A DNA stretch of 64,000 nt, taken from the NCBI GenBank assembly GCA_017848435.1, contig JAFEHU010000051.1, forward strand, positions 93,206 to 157,205, given 5' to 3'. The position numbers and the translations under genes are program-made. The DNA is from Burkholderiaceae bacterium (GTDB taxonomy: Bacteria; Pseudomonadota; Gammaproteobacteria; Burkholderiales; Burkholderiaceae_C). Under the pieces are notes generated by a model. That model was not told where the DNA came from and ran no database searches. It was given only the letters and a program-made list of their open reading frames with translations. Of this stretch, positions 9,486 through 21,569 are shown one piece after another. Positions within the stretch are counted from its first letter, which is position 1; the number at the start of each line of letters is the position of its first letter.

Positions 9486-11861
9486 ATGACGACGATCACA
9501 CCTGAGTCCAAGCGCATTGCAACCGGTGTCCCCCCGCATGCACCCCGTACCATGCGGCCATTGGGTGCGGTGGCTTTGTTGCTGGGGCTCGCATGGGGTC
9601 AAGCCCACGCGTTGTCGTTGGGCAGGTTGTCAGTGCAATCGGCCTTGGGTGAACCGCTGCGGGCCGAGATCGCTGTGCCGGACATCACGCCCGACGAAGC
9701 GGCCAGTCTGAAGGCCACGCTGGCCTCGCCCGAAGCCTTTAAGGCCGCAGGCATTGAGTACAACAACAACCTGGCCAACATCCGTGTTGTGTTCGAACAA
9801 CGTGGCAATGGACGCGCCGCACTGGTGTTGACCAGCACCCGCCCATTCACCGAGCCCTTCCTGGACCTGATTCTGGAAGCCAATTGGGCCAACGGCAAAA
9901 TCGCCCGTGATTACACCCTGCTGCTCGACCCGCCCAGCCTGACAGCCACCGCGCCTGCGCCGGTCACCGAGGCCGTGGTGCCTGCACCCGCTGGCGCCCC
10001 CCCCCAGACCAGCACACGCCAGCCTGCGGTGAAGCCTCCTGTGCAGCCGCGGCCAGCGCGCGTGCCCTCCGCCCCCCCCAAGGCAGCGGCTCCCGTACCG
10101 GTGACAGCCCCCACCAGTACAGAAGAAAGCGGCGCAACGCAGCAAGTGGTGGTCAAGCCTGGCGATACCGCAGGCCGGATCGCTGCCGCCACCAAGCCCG
10201 TCGGCATCTCGCTGGACCAGATGCTGCTGGCCCTGCTCAGCAGCAACCCACAAGCTTTCCTGGAGCGCAACGTCAACCGTTTGCGTGCCGGCGCGGTGCT
10301 CAATGTGCCCACCGCCGACCAAGCGGCAGTCACCCCCCCTGAACAAGCCACACAGGCCATCGTGGCGCAGAGCCGCGATTTCAACGCCTTCCGGGCCAAG
10401 CTGGCAGCCAACGTCCCAGCCACACCAACGGCCAAGCCCACACGGCAGGCTGCCGGCAAGGTCGAGGCCCGTGTCGAAGACAAACAAGCGGCAGCGGCCA
10501 CCCCCGACAAATTGCAACTGTCCAAAGGCGGTGTCTCGGCAGTCGGCAAGGTCAGCCCTGAAGAAACGCTGGCACAGGCACGGGAAAACCAGGCTGCTGC
10601 AGCACGCGCTGCCGAGCTGTCCAAGAACCTGGATGACCTGACCAAACTGACGGGGAAAGCGCCTGCAGGCGCCAATCCGGCCACGGCAGCCGCCAGTTCG
10701 GCCAGCAGTGCCCCCGTGCCGGGCGTGCCCATTGCCGTGGGCAACAGCGGCGCCTCTGCCGCTGCGCCAGCCAGCAGCCCATCGTCGGTCCCGGTCACTG
10801 CCGCCAGTGGGCCGTCGGCGGCGGCCAGTGCGAAAGCCGCACCAACGCCTGCGCAGGCCCCGGTGCCCGCAGCGGCTGAAGAAGGTTTCTTTGAAGGGTC
10901 TGGCTTTTTGCTCGGTTTGGGCGCGTTGCTGGCCCTGCTCCTGGGCCTGGCCTTGTTCCGTGCCCGCCAGCGCAAGAACGACGACCGCCCCAGCGCCTTC
11001 ATGGACAGCCTGGTGCAGGCCGATCCGATGTACGGTTCCAGCGGCGGGCAGCGCGTTGACACCCGCGGGAAAGACAGCGGCGACTCGACCATGGGCTTCT
11101 CGCCCAGCCAGCTGGATGCGGCTTCCGACGTTGACCCGGTGGTAGAAGCCGAGGTGTACCTGGCCTATGGCCGCGATGTGCAGGCGGAAGAAATCCTCAA
11201 GGAAGCTTTGCGCACACACCCGACGCGGGTGTCCATCCACGTCAAGCTGGCTGAAATTTACGCCAAACGGCGCGACAGCACGGCCTTTGAAGCTGCCGTT
11301 GCGCAAGTCGCCACCCTGACACACAGCACAGGACCGGACTGGGCCCACGTTCAGACCCTGAGCCAACAGCTGGACCCCTCCAACGTGCTGTCGCAGGCGA
11401 CAACGCCAGTGCCTGAAGCGGCAACAGCCGTGGACACACCGGCCCCTGCCGAACCAGTGGCAACCCCCCTGCCCACGCCAGTGCCCAGTCCGACCATGGC
11501 CGCGGCAGAGAACTTGCCCCCCCTGGACCTCGACATGGACTTTTCGCCGGGTGCCGACTTGCACGCACCCGTCGCAACGACTGCGCCTGCACCCATGTTC
11601 ACGGCGCCCGCCACAGCACCTGCAGCGCTGGACATGCTGGACTTCAAGCTGGACCAACTGGACATGGCCCCCAGCACCGACAGCGCAACGGCCATGTCCG
11701 GCGTGTCGCCGGAACGGCTGGAGGTGAAACTGGAACTGGCCAGCGAATTCATGGCCATTGGCGACGACGAAGGCGCGCGTGCACTGGTCCAGGAAGTCCT
11801 GGCAGAAGCCACAGGCGACCTGAAAGCCCGTGCGCAAAAGTTGCTGACCAGCCTGCGCTGA
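9486..11861 (+). CDS. fimV: FimV-like pole-organising/peptidoglycan-binding membrane protein
   Basis: FimV/HubP proteins organise the cell pole and support type IV pili. This 791-residue protein has an N-terminal signal or membrane segment after a polar extension (about residues 24-40) and the FimV N-terminal domain beginning LSLGRLSVQSALGEPLRAEI. A LysM-type domain lies at about 219-272, then long Ala/Pro-rich low-complexity sequence and a single membrane helix at about 472-492. An acidic cytoplasmic region and the conserved FimV C-terminal domain (last 50 residues, ERLEVKLELASEFM) follow. GAGGA lies 5-9 nt before the ATG. An internal ATG at 9552 would shorten the leader but lacks a ribosome site. 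Confidence 0.9.
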   Translation: MTTITPESKRIATGVPPHAPRTMRPLGAVALLLGLAWGQAHALSLGRLSVQSALGEPLRAEIAVPDITPDEAASLKATLASPEAFKAAGIEYNNNLANIRVVFEQRGNGRAALVLTSTRPFTEPFLDLILEANWANGKIARDYTLLLDPPSLTATAPAPVTEAVVPAPAGAPPQTSTRQPAVKPPVQPRPARVPSAPPKAAAPVPVTAPTSTEESGATQQVVVKPGDTAGRIAAATKPVGISLDQMLLALLSSNPQAFLERNVNRLRAGAVLNVPTADQAAVTPPEQATQAIVAQSRDFNAFRAKLAANVPATPTAKPTRQAAGKVEARVEDKQAAAATPDKLQLSKGGVSAVGKVSPEETLAQARENQAAAARAAELSKNLDDLTKLTGKAPAGANPATAAASSASSAPVPGVPIAVGNSGASAAAPASSPSSVPVTAASGPSAAASAKAAPTPAQAPVPAAAEEGFFEGSGFLLGLGALLALLLGLALFRARQRKNDDRPSAFMDSLVQADPMYGSSGGQRVDTRGKDSGDSTMGFSPSQLDAASDVDPVVEAEVYLAYGRDVQAEEILKEALRTHPTRVSIHVKLAEIYAKRRDSTAFEAAVAQVATLTHSTGPDWAHVQTLSQQLDPSNVLSQATTPVPEAATAVDTPAPAEPVATPLPTPVPSPTMAAAENLPPLDLDMDFSPGADLHAPVATTAPAPMFTAPATAPAALDMLDFKLDQLDMAPSTDSATAMSGVSPERLEVKLELASEFMAIGDDEGARALVQEVLAEATGDLKARAQKLLTSLR

Positions 11862-11873
11862 GCAGATTCCCGC

Positions 11874-12671
11874 TTGCGCATCGCCCTCGGCATCAGCTAC
11901 AACGGCTCGGCCTACCAGGGCTGGCAAAGCCAGCTCAGTGGCCAGACGGTCCAGGACAAACTGGAAGCGGCGCTGGCGCAGTTTGCGACCCAGCCGATCT
12001 CCACGCTGTGTGCTGGCCGTACCGACGCTGGGGTGCATGGCCTGATGCAGGTCGTGCACTTCGACACCCCCCTTCAGCGCGAAGCGTCGTCCTGGGTGCG
12101 CGGCACCAACCGGTTCCTGCCCGCCGACATCGCGGTCCAATGGGCGCAGCCGGTGCCCGACAGCTTTCATTGCCGCGCCAGCGCCACCGCCCGGCGCTAC
12201 AGCTACGTGCTGCTTGAATCACCGGTGCGCCCGAGCGTGGAAGCCGGCCGCGTTGGCTGGGTGTTCCGCCCACTGGACGGCGACGCGATGCGACTGGCCG
12301 CGCAGCACCTGTGCGGCGAGCACGACTTCACCTCCTTCCGGGCGTCCTCCTGCCAGGCGAAATCCCCGGTCAAGACCTTGCAGCCGATTGGCATCCACCG
12401 GCGTGCTGCCACCGCAGGCACCGCCTACTGGCGCTTCGACTTCGAAGCGAATGCCTTTTTGCACCACATGATCCGTAACCTGATGGGCTGTCTGGTCGCC
12501 GTGGGCCAGGGCGTGCAAGCACCCGACTGGCTGCGCACGGTGCTGGCCGCCCGAGACCGTGACGCCGCCGCCCCCACCTTCTCGCCCGACGGCCTGTATT
12601 TTCTGGGCCCGGTCTACGATGCCCACTGGGGCCTGCCAACGCGCACGGCTGCGTATGATTGGTTGCCATGA
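11874..12671 (+). CDS. truA: tRNA pseudouridine38-40 synthase
   Basis: Converts uridines 38-40 of tRNA anticodon stems to pseudouridine. The 265-residue protein begins [17 protein letters not shown], and the catalytic Asp51 is in [11 protein letters not shown]. The start is a TTG 12 nt after the fimV stop, the only start that gives the normal N-terminus. Its TGA overlaps the trpF ATG by two bases, so translation is probably coupled. Confidence 0.96.
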   Translation: MRIALGISYNGSAYQGWQSQLSGQTVQDKLEAALAQFATQPISTLCAGRTDAGVHGLMQVVHFDTPLQREASSWVRGTNRFLPADIAVQWAQPVPDSFHCRASATARRYSYVLLESPVRPSVEAGRVGWVFRPLDGDAMRLAAQHLCGEHDFTSFRASSCQAKSPVKTLQPIGIHRRAATAGTAYWRFDFEANAFLHHMIRNLMGCLVAVGQGVQAPDWLRTVLAARDRDAAAPTFSPDGLYFLGPVYDAHWGLPTRTAAYDWLP

Positions 12672-13348
12672 CCCGAACCAGAATCAAGATTTGCGGCCTG
12701 ACGCGGGAACAGGACGTGGACGCTGCGGTGGCCGCCGGTGCCGACGCGGTCGGTTTTGTGCTGTACGACAAAAGCCCCCGGTTTGTCAGTGTCCAGCGCG
12801 CCGCCGAGCTGGTCCGCCGGCTCCCGCCGTTCATCACCCCTGTGCTGCTGGTGGTGAACGAGTACGCTACAAAAATAAGAGCATACTCTGCAGCAATACC
12901 GCAGGCTCTTCTGCAATTCCATGGTGATGAGACGCCGGAACAGTGCCTGCAGGCCACCGAACAGGGGAAAACGCCCTTTGTGCGCGCTGCGCGCATTCCG
13001 CTGGGGCCGGACGCCGCTGCCTTCGACCTCGTAAAATACGCGCAGGATTACTCACAGGCCCAGGCCATCCTGCTCGACGCGCATGTCGACGGGTTTGGCG
13101 GCGGCGGCAAGGCGTTCAATTGGTCACTGCTTCCTCCAAGCGTCAGCGCTCACCTCGTCTTGAGTGGTGGACTCACGCCTGCAAACGTGGGCGATGGCAT
13201 TGCCACGCTGCGGCCGCGCTGCCCAACGCTGGCCGTTGACGTGAGTTCCGGCGTCGAGGTGTCCAAGGGCATCAAGAGCGCCGAAAAAATACAGCAGTTC
13301 ATTGCGGCCGTGCGGGCCGCCGATGCACAACTTGCCAACCCGGCATGA
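12668..13348 (+). CDS. trpF: Phosphoribosylanthranilate isomerase
   Basis: Catalyses the Amadori rearrangement of phosphoribosylanthranilate in tryptophan synthesis. The 226-residue TIM barrel starts [12 protein letters not shown], where Cys9 is the general base, and has LLQFHGDE, the phosphate-loop [10 protein letters not shown] and DVSSGVE near the end. The ATG overlaps the truA TGA (ATGA). Codons 67-84 are unusually AT-rich and match the dispersed element (copy 2), with no length change against the usual family alignment. Confidence 0.97.
   Translation: MTRTRIKICGLTREQDVDAAVAAGADAVGFVLYDKSPRFVSVQRAAELVRRLPPFITPVLLVVNEYATKIRAYSAAIPQALLQFHGDETPEQCLQATEQGKTPFVRAARIPLGPDAAAFDLVKYAQDYSQAQAILLDAHVDGFGGGGKAFNWSLLPPSVSAHLVLSGGLTPANVGDGIATLRPRCPTLAVDVSSGVEVSKGIKSAEKIQQFIAAVRAADAQLANPA
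12866..12920 (+). repeat. Dispersed head/core element, copy 2 (inside trpF)
   Basis: The head 12866-12882 matches the head of copy 8 at 15 of 17 positions. The 9-nt spacer (12883-12891) has the standard length, and the core (12892-12906) is diverged, about 9 of 15 against consensus. It is sense-oriented and read in frame as TrpF residues 67-84. It is the weakest copy. Confidence 0.5.
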
Positions 13349-13391
13349 CCGGCCAGCCCCCCTGGCCGGGCAAACTTGAATTCAGGCCACG

Positions 13392-14660
13392 ATGACCACC
13401 TACCAACAACCTGACCCTACAGGCCACTTCGGCGTCTACGGCGGCAGCTTCGTCAGTGAAACGCTGACCCATGCCATCAACGAGCTGCGCGAAGCCTATG
13501 CCCGGTACCAGCACGACCCGGTCTTTCTGGCCGAGTTCAAGTCGGAGCTGAAGCACTTTGTCGGCCGGCCCTCGCCGATCTACCATGCGGCACGCATGAG
13601 CCGCGAGCAGGGCGGCGCGCAGATCTACCTCAAACGCGAGGACCTGAACCACACCGGCGCCCACAAGATCAACAACACCATCGGCCAGGCCATGCTGGCC
13701 AAACGCATGGGCAAACCCCGCGTGATTGCCGAGACCGGTGCCGGCCAGCACGGCGTGGCCACCGCCACCATCTGTGCCCGCTACGGGCTGGAATGCGTGG
13801 TCTACATGGGCAGCGAAGACGTCAAGCGCCAAAGCCCCAACGTCTACCGCATGAAGCTGCTCGGCGCCACCGTGGTGCCGGTGGAGTCGGGCAGCAAGAC
13901 CCTGAAAGACGCGCTGAACGAGGCCATGCGCGACTGGGTGGCCAATGTGGACAACACCTTCTACATCATCGGCACCGTGGCCGGCCCGCACCCTTACCCG
14001 ATGATGGTGCGCGATTTCCAGAGCGTGATCGGCGAGGAGTGCCTGACGCAGATGCCCGAGTTCACTGGTGGCCCCCAGCCCGATGCGGTGGTTGCCTGCG
14101 TCGGCGGTGGCAGCAACGCGATGGGCATTTTCTACCCCTACATCAACCACACCAGCACCCGGCTGATCGGCGTGGAGGCGGCCGGCGAAGGCATGGACAG
14201 CGGCAAGCATTCGGCCTCGTTGCAGCGCGGCCTGCCGGGTGTGCTGCACGGCAACCGCACCTACGTGCTGCAGAACGAGGATGGCCAGGTCACCGAGACG
14301 CACAGCATCAGCGCCGGCCTGGACTACCCCGGCGTGGGCCCGGAACACGCGTTCCTGAAAGACATCGGTCGAGCCGAATATGTAGGCATCACCGACACCG
14401 AAGCACTGGCGGCTTTCCACTACCTGTGCCGCACCGAAGGCATCATCCCGGCGCTGGAATCCAGCCACGCGGTGGCCTATGCCATGAAGCTCGCAAAAAC
14501 AATGCGCACCGACCAGTCGATCCTGGTCAACCTCTCTGGCCGTGGTGACAAGGACATTGGCACCGTGGCCGATTTGAGCAACGCCGATTTTTACTGCCGG
14601 CCGAGCTGCAAGGGGCAGTCGGTCAAAGGTGGCGAACACACCGTGAAAGTTGTGAAATGA
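13392..14660 (+). CDS. trpB: Tryptophan synthase beta subunit
   Basis: PLP enzyme that joins indole and serine to give tryptophan, working in a complex with TrpA. In the 422-residue protein the PLP lysine is Lys92 in [10 protein letters not shown]. The phosphate-binding glycine loop GGGSNAMG and the C-terminal LSGRGDKD motif are present. Its last codons overlap trpA by four bases (ATGA), which fits equimolar synthesis of the two subunits. Confidence 0.98.
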   Translation: MTTYQQPDPTGHFGVYGGSFVSETLTHAINELREAYARYQHDPVFLAEFKSELKHFVGRPSPIYHAARMSREQGGAQIYLKREDLNHTGAHKINNTIGQAMLAKRMGKPRVIAETGAGQHGVATATICARYGLECVVYMGSEDVKRQSPNVYRMKLLGATVVPVESGSKTLKDALNEAMRDWVANVDNTFYIIGTVAGPHPYPMMVRDFQSVIGEECLTQMPEFTGGPQPDAVVACVGGGSNAMGIFYPYINHTSTRLIGVEAAGEGMDSGKHSASLQRGLPGVLHGNRTYVLQNEDGQVTETHSISAGLDYPGVGPEHAFLKDIGRAEYVGITDTEALAAFHYLCRTEGIIPALESSHAVAYAMKLAKTMRTDQSILVNLSGRGDKDIGTVADLSNADFYCRPSCKGQSVKGGEHTVKVVK

Positions 14661-15466
14661 GCCGGATCAGCACGACCCTCGACAAGCTGAAGTCCCAAGA
14701 CCGCACGGCACTGATTCCCTACGTCACCGCCGGTTTCCCGTTCCCCGGCATCACCCCCGCGCTGATGCACGGCATGGTGGATGCCGGTGCCGACATCATT
14801 GAACTCGGGGTGCCGTTTTCTGACCCCAGCGCCGATGGCCCGGTGATTCAGTTGGCTGGCGAAAAAGCCCTGGCCTTCGGCATTGGCCTGGCCCAAGTAC
14901 TGGCCATGGTGCGCGACTTCCGCACGCGAGACACCACCACACCGGTGGTGTTGATGGGTTATGCCAACCCGCTGGAACGCTACGACATCAAACACGGGCC
15001 TGACGCCTTCATCCGCGACGCGGCCCAGGCCGGTGTCGATGGCGTGCTGGTGGTGGACTACCCGCCCGAAGAGTGCGAGGCTTTCGCAGCCAAGCTGCGT
15101 GCGCACCAGATGGACCTGATCTTTCTGCTCGCGCCAACCAGCACCGAGGCCCGCATGGCGCAAATCCAGAAAGTGGCGAGTGGTTATGTGTACTACGTGT
15201 CGCTGAAAGGCGTGACCGGTGCCGGCACCCTGGATGTGGACGCGGTGGCGGCGATGCTGCCACGCATCCGCCAACATGTGCACGTGCCCGTCGGCGTCGG
15301 TTTCGGCATCCGCGACGCGGCCACTGCCAAAGCGATTGGCGCGGTGGCCGACGCGGTGGTGATCGGCAGCAAGATCATCCAGCTGATCGACGCCCAGCCC
15401 GAAGACCAGGTGGTCCCCACTGCCTCGGCCTTCCTGCAGGACATCCGCACCGCGCTCGATTCATAA
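14657..15466 (+). CDS. trpA: Tryptophan synthase alpha subunit
   Basis: Cleaves indole-3-glycerol phosphate to indole, which is channelled to TrpB. The 269-residue barrel has catalytic Glu49 ([12 protein letters not shown]) and Asp60 (SADGPVIQ), in the same positions as the Salmonella enzyme. The phosphate-binding GVGFGIRD motif is near the end. It overlaps trpB by four bases, and accD follows after 31 nt. Confidence 0.98.
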   Translation: MSRISTTLDKLKSQDRTALIPYVTAGFPFPGITPALMHGMVDAGADIIELGVPFSDPSADGPVIQLAGEKALAFGIGLAQVLAMVRDFRTRDTTTPVVLMGYANPLERYDIKHGPDAFIRDAAQAGVDGVLVVDYPPEECEAFAAKLRAHQMDLIFLLAPTSTEARMAQIQKVASGYVYYVSLKGVTGAGTLDVDAVAAMLPRIRQHVHVPVGVGFGIRDAATAKAIGAVADAVVIGSKIIQLIDAQPEDQVVPTASAFLQDIRTALDS

Positions 15467-15497
15467 TGCACCCTACCATCGCCACGGAGATCGCCCC

Positions 15498-16370
15498 ATG
15501 AGTTGGCTTGAAAAACTGCTGCCCCCCAAAATCCAGCCCACCGACCCGACCGAGCGCCGCACAGTGCCCGAGGGCCTGTGGGTCAAGTGCCCGAGCTGCG
15601 AAACCGTGCTCTACAAGACCGACCTGGAACAGAACCAGAACGTCTGCCCGACCTGCACACACCACCTGCGCATTGGCGCCCGTGCCCGGCTCGACGCGTT
15701 CCTGGACGCCGAAGGTCGCTACGAAATCGGCCAGGAAGTCATCCCTGTGGATGCACTCAAGTTCAAGGACAGCCGCAAGTACCCCGAGCGCCTGAAAGAG
15801 GCGCTGGAAAACACCGGCGAGACCGACGCCCTGGTGGTGCTGGGCGGTGCAATACACAGCATCAATGTGGTGGTCGCCTGTTTCGAGTTCGACTTCATGG
15901 GCGGCAGCATGGGCTCGGTGGTGGGTGAGCGTTTCGTGCGTGGCGTGGAAACCGCCATCGAACAAAAAGTGTCCTTCGTCTGCTTCACCGCCACCGGTGG
16001 CGCCCGGATGCAGGAAGGCCTGCTGAGCCTGATGCAGATGGCCAAAACCAATGCCGCGCTGACCCGATTGGCCAAGAAAGGCTTGCCTTACATCAGCGTG
16101 TTGACCGACCCGACCATGGGTGGTGTGTCGGCCGGCTTTGCCTTTGTGGGCGATGTGGTAATTGCCGAACCCAAGGCGTTGATCGGTTTTGCCGGCCCGC
16201 GTGTGATCGAAAGCACGGTGCGGGTGACGCTGCCGGAAGGTTTCCAGCGCGCCGAGTTTCTGCAGACCAAGGGCGCGGTGGATTTCATCTGTGACCGCCG
16301 TGAACTGCGCAAAACCATTGCCAACACATTGGCCATGTTGCTGCGCCAGCCAGCCGACGCCGTCAGCTGA
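15498..16370 (+). CDS. accD: Acetyl-CoA carboxylase carboxyltransferase beta subunit
   Basis: Forms malonyl-CoA with AccA for fatty-acid synthesis. The 290-residue protein carries the N-terminal zinc ribbon with Cys31, Cys34, Cys50 and Cys53, and the crotonase-like carboxyltransferase core with GGARMQEG and [14 protein letters not shown] lies before the ATG. The usual betaproteobacterial downstream genes (folC, a SPOR protein, cvpA, purF) are absent; a minus-strand gene follows instead. Confidence 0.98.
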   Translation: MSWLEKLLPPKIQPTDPTERRTVPEGLWVKCPSCETVLYKTDLEQNQNVCPTCTHHLRIGARARLDAFLDAEGRYEIGQEVIPVDALKFKDSRKYPERLKEALENTGETDALVVLGGAIHSINVVVACFEFDFMGGSMGSVVGERFVRGVETAIEQKVSFVCFTATGGARMQEGLLSLMQMAKTNAALTRLAKKGLPYISVLTDPTMGGVSAGFAFVGDVVIAEPKALIGFAGPRVIESTVRVTLPEGFQRAEFLQTKGAVDFICDRRELRKTIANTLAMLLRQPADAVS

Positions 16371-16382
16371 TACCGGGCTGCC

Positions 16383-16952
16383 TCAGAGCAGCGCGCCCAA
16401 AGTCACCACCTGCAGGTGGGCAAGCACAATGGTGGCCACCTGCAACAGCAGCACCAGCACCAGGGGCGACAAATCAATGCCGCCGACCAGCGGCACGACA
16501 CGCCGCAGTGGCTGCAACACCGGCGCGCACAAACGGCCAATCAGGCGGGCCAGTGGTGAGTCGGTTTGCACCCACGACAGCACCACATGCACGATCAACA
16601 GCCCCATCGCCAGGGAAATGACCAGGCGGAGCGTGCCAAACAAGGCCAGTACCGGCAAAGGCAGCAGGCTGCCCTGCCCGCCCGCCACCAGCCACAGCAC
16701 CGCAAACTGCGCCAGTTCCACCAGGAACGCCGCCAGCAGGCTGGCCGTGTCCACCCGTCCGACCGATGGCACCACCCGCCGCAGCGGCAACACCAGCCAG
16801 TCGGTCAAGGTGAAGATGAACTGCGCCAGCGGGTTAGCCGACTGTGCACCCATGCCAATGCGCTGGTACTGCATGTACAACCGCAACAGGCAGGCGCCGC
16901 CCACCAGACCGGCAACGACGTCAAGCAGCAATGAAAAAATTTGGATGAACAT
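16383..16952 (-). CDS. YggT-family integral membrane protein
   Basis: The 189-residue protein has two related halves, each with hydrophobic helices and the family signature of a proline/arginine turn: VLPLRRVVPSVG and VLQPLRRVVPLVGGIDLSPLV. This is the YGGT double-domain architecture. YggT proteins are inner-membrane proteins linked to osmotic tolerance and, in Gram-positives, to cell division, but no reaction is assigned. The start MFIQIFSLLLD is the first Met before the first helix. It converges on accD and diverges from the LON-domain gene, with only 36 bp between the two starts. Confidence 0.85.
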   Translation of the reverse strand: MFIQIFSLLLDVVAGLVGGACLLRLYMQYQRIGMGAQSANPLAQFIFTLTDWLVLPLRRVVPSVGRVDTASLLAAFLVELAQFAVLWLVAGGQGSLLPLPVLALFGTLRLVISLAMGLLIVHVVLSWVQTDSPLARLIGRLCAPVLQPLRRVVPLVGGIDLSPLVLVLLLQVATIVLAHLQVVTLGALL

Positions 16953-16988
16953 GGGCAGGGGTGAAGTGGCTCGTGGGATGATACTTTG

Positions 16989-17630
16989 ATGTCGCCCTTG
17001 ACCCTGTCCCAGCTGCCGCTTTTCCCGCTCGGGAGCGTCCTGTTCCCCGGGGGGCTGCTGCCACTGCGCATTTTCGAGGTGCGCTACCTGGACATGGTGC
17101 GCAAGTGCCACCAGGCCGGTGCACCGTTCGGCGTGGTGGCTCTCACACAAGGGCACGAAGTCCGTCAACCGGGGGAGACCGAGTCATTCCACAGCGTTGG
17201 AACACTGGCCCGGATTGACGAACTCAGCCACCCGCAACCGGGGCTGATGATGATTCGTTGCCGAGGCACCGAGCGTTTCCGCATCGACCAGCGCGAACAA
17301 CTCCGCCATGGCCTGTGGGTGGCCGACGTGACCCAACTCGACCCCGACCAGACCGTGCCGGTTCCCGAAGACCTGAAGCCCACCGCAGACGCGCTCGCCA
17401 ACCTCATCGGCACGCTGCAGGCGCAAGGGCTGGCCACGCCTGACCTGCCGATGCATCCCCCCTGGCAGCTGGACGACTGCGGCTGGGTGGCCAACCGCTG
17501 GAGCGAACTGCTGCCATTGCCCACGGATGCCAAGCAGCGCCTGATGTCGCTCGACAACCCCCTGCTGCGGCTGGAACTGGCCAGCGACATGCTGGCGCGT
17601 TACCAGATTGGCCGCTCTGACACCCCCTGA
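16989..17630 (+). CDS. LON substrate-binding-domain protein (no ATPase or protease domain)
   Basis: The 213-residue protein begins LPLFPLGSVLFPGGLLPLRIFE, the typical opening of the Lon N-terminal (PUA-like) domain. It has none of the AAA+ or Ser-Lys protease parts of Lon, so it is a stand-alone LON-domain protein like those common in proteobacteria, whose substrate is unknown. I chose ATG 16989, though a TTG codon lies directly upstream. The glycan operon begins 9 nt after its stop, so it may be the first gene of that transcript. Confidence 0.85.
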   Translation: MSPLTLSQLPLFPLGSVLFPGGLLPLRIFEVRYLDMVRKCHQAGAPFGVVALTQGHEVRQPGETESFHSVGTLARIDELSHPQPGLMMIRCRGTERFRIDQREQLRHGLWVADVTQLDPDQTVPVPEDLKPTADALANLIGTLQAQGLATPDLPMHPPWQLDDCGWVANRWSELLPLPTDAKQRLMSLDNPLLRLELASDMLARYQIGRSDTP

Positions 17631-17639
17631 GTCCTTGCC

Positions 17640-19546
<1,907 letters not shown>

Positions 19547-19550
<4 letters not shown>

Positions 19551-20896
19551 CCGCGCTCCGTTTCCGCAGCTTGCGCTCGTCGGCGTTCTGGTCGCTGATG
19601 GGCGACATCGTGCCCATGCTGGCGGCCATGGCCGTGGCACCCGCACTCCTCCAGGCGCTGGGCGCGGAGCGTTTGGGGGTGCTGTCGCTGATCTGGGTGT
19701 TTGTCGGCTATTTCAGCTTTCTCGACCTCGGCCTGGGGCGCGCGGTCACGGTGGCGGTCGCGTCTGCCCGCCATGGCCCCACCGGAGACCGCAGCGCAGA
19801 ACTCCGCATCACAGGGTCGGCCGTCGTCGCGCTGCTGGCCCTGGGGACTGCAGGGGCCATGGTGCTGGGCCTGTTGGCGCAATTCGGCACGCTGCCGCTG
19901 CAACTGTCTTCTGCCGCGCTGGTGGCCGAAGTCCGCACCGCGCTGTTGTGGATGCTGCCCAGCCTGCCGCTGCTGCTGGCGTCGTCGGCCTTGCGTGGCC
20001 ATCTGGAAGGCATCGGCGCCTTCCGGGCGCTGAACCTGATCCGCATCCCTGCCGGTGTGATGCTGGCGGCAGGCCCCTTCATAACAGCGCAGTTCACGCC
20101 CGACCTCACCTGGGCTGCGATCAGCCTGCTGGCGGTGCGCGTGGCGCAACTGCTGTCGCTGACCGCGGTGCTCGCCCACCACCAACAACTGCGCATGCCA
20201 CAGATGCTGGCACGGATGGCCACTGCCTGCGACTGGCCACAGCTCCGGCAACTGCTGTCGTTTGGCGGCTGGATGACGGTGAGCAGCGTGTTGGGGCCCG
20301 TCATCGTCTATGCCGACCGGTTTGTGATTGGCCTGCTGGTCAGCGCCAGTGCGGTCAGCCTGTACGCGATTCCGTTTGACGTGGTGTCACGCTTCCCGGT
20401 GTTGATCGCGTCCGCCTGCAGCGTGCTGCTGCCCGAACTGGTGCGGGTCTCGGCCCAGGTCGCGCAGGGCCAGATCACGGCCACCGAATGGCGGGCTGTG
20501 TTGCGCCGGGCCACGGGCATCGCAGGCGCCCTGGTGCTGGTGGGCACCGGCATTGGCGGGTGGGTGTTGCCCGACTTCATGGTCTGGTGGATGGGCGCCC
20601 GCTTCGCCGCTGACGCCACGCCGGTGGCCCAGGTGCTGCTGATCGCATTTGCCGTCAACGCGCTGGCGCAGATCCCCTACACCGGCCTGCTGGCCCTGGG
20701 CCAGACGCGGACGATTGCCACCATCCACCTGCTGGAATGCCTGCCCTACCTGGCCTGCCTGTGGTGGGCGGTATCGCACTTCGGCCTGCTGGGCGCGGCG
20801 GTGGCCTGCGTCGCACGTGGGCTGGTAGATTACGGGCTGCTGGTGCTGGCCTGCCACCGCGGTGGGCGCCACCTGGCAACCCGCCACACGACCTGA
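19547..20896 (+). CDS. Wzx-type lipid-linked oligosaccharide flippase
   Basis: The 449-residue, strongly hydrophobic protein has about a dozen predicted membrane helices and the MATE-like/polysaccharide-export layout, starting with FWSLMGDIVPMLAAMAVAP and a GxxxLGVLSLIW segment. It probably moves an undecaprenyl-linked glycan to the periplasmic face. Its ATG overlaps the dehydratase stop by four bases. No Wzy polymerase gene is found beside it. Confidence 0.85.
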
Positions 20897-20899
20897 CCG

Positions 20900-21568
20900 A
20901 TGTTGACTTACACCGACAAAGACACCCACTACTTTGGCCATGTCCGGCGCGAGGTCGAACCCGCCTTGCCAGCCCGGTGTGGCCGGGTGCTGGAACTGGG
21001 CTGCGGTGCGGGCGCCACCTTGGGCTGGCTGCGCCAGCGGCCCGGCACCACCCACACCACAGGCATCGAGATTTTTGCCGATGCCGCAGCGCGTGCGGCC
21101 CAGCAGGCCGACGTGGTGCATTGCCTCGACTTCGAGCGCAATGCCGTGCCAGGCCCACACACCGTGTTCGACACCATCCTGTGCCTGGACGTGCTGGAAC
21201 ACATGGTCGACCCCTGGCAGGTGGTGCACCGGTTGGTGACGCAGCACCTGGCGCCCGGCGGTACGCTGGTGGTGACCGTGCCCAACATCCAGCACCACAC
21301 GGTGGTGTTGCCGCTGCTGCTGAAGGGCCGCTGGCAGTACGAAGAGGCCGGCATTCTGGACCGCACCCACCTGCGTTTTTTCTCGCGCGACTCGGCCGTG
21401 TCCTTGCTGGCGCATGCCGAGCTTTCGCCGGCCGCCTGCACGCCGCTGAGCTTTGCCGAGAACCGCCTCAAGCGGGCCATCAACCGCGCCACCTTCCGCT
21501 GGTTTGAAGGCCTGATCACGCCGCAATACCTGCTGAGCGCGCGCAAGCACACCACGGCGGCAGGTTGA
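20900..21568 (+). CDS. Class I SAM-dependent methyltransferase
   Basis: The 222-residue protein has motif I VLELGCGAGATLG at 30-42, then an acidic residue loop (GIEIF) and the motif IV-like LCLDVLEHMVDP followed by LVVTVPNI. This is the UbiE/Methyltransf_11-23 fold. Position between the flippase and glycosyltransferases suggests methylation of a glycan or its precursor, but the sequence alone does not give the acceptor. It starts 3 nt after the flippase stop. Confidence 0.88.
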   Translation: MLTYTDKDTHYFGHVRREVEPALPARCGRVLELGCGAGATLGWLRQRPGTTHTTGIEIFADAAARAAQQADVVHCLDFERNAVPGPHTVFDTILCLDVLEHMVDPWQVVHRLVTQHLAPGGTLVVTVPNIQHHTVVLPLLLKGRWQYEEAGILDRTHLRFFSRDSAVSLLAHAELSPAACTPLSFAENRLKRAINRATFRWFEGLITPQYLLSARKHTTAAG

Positions 21569-21569
21569 G

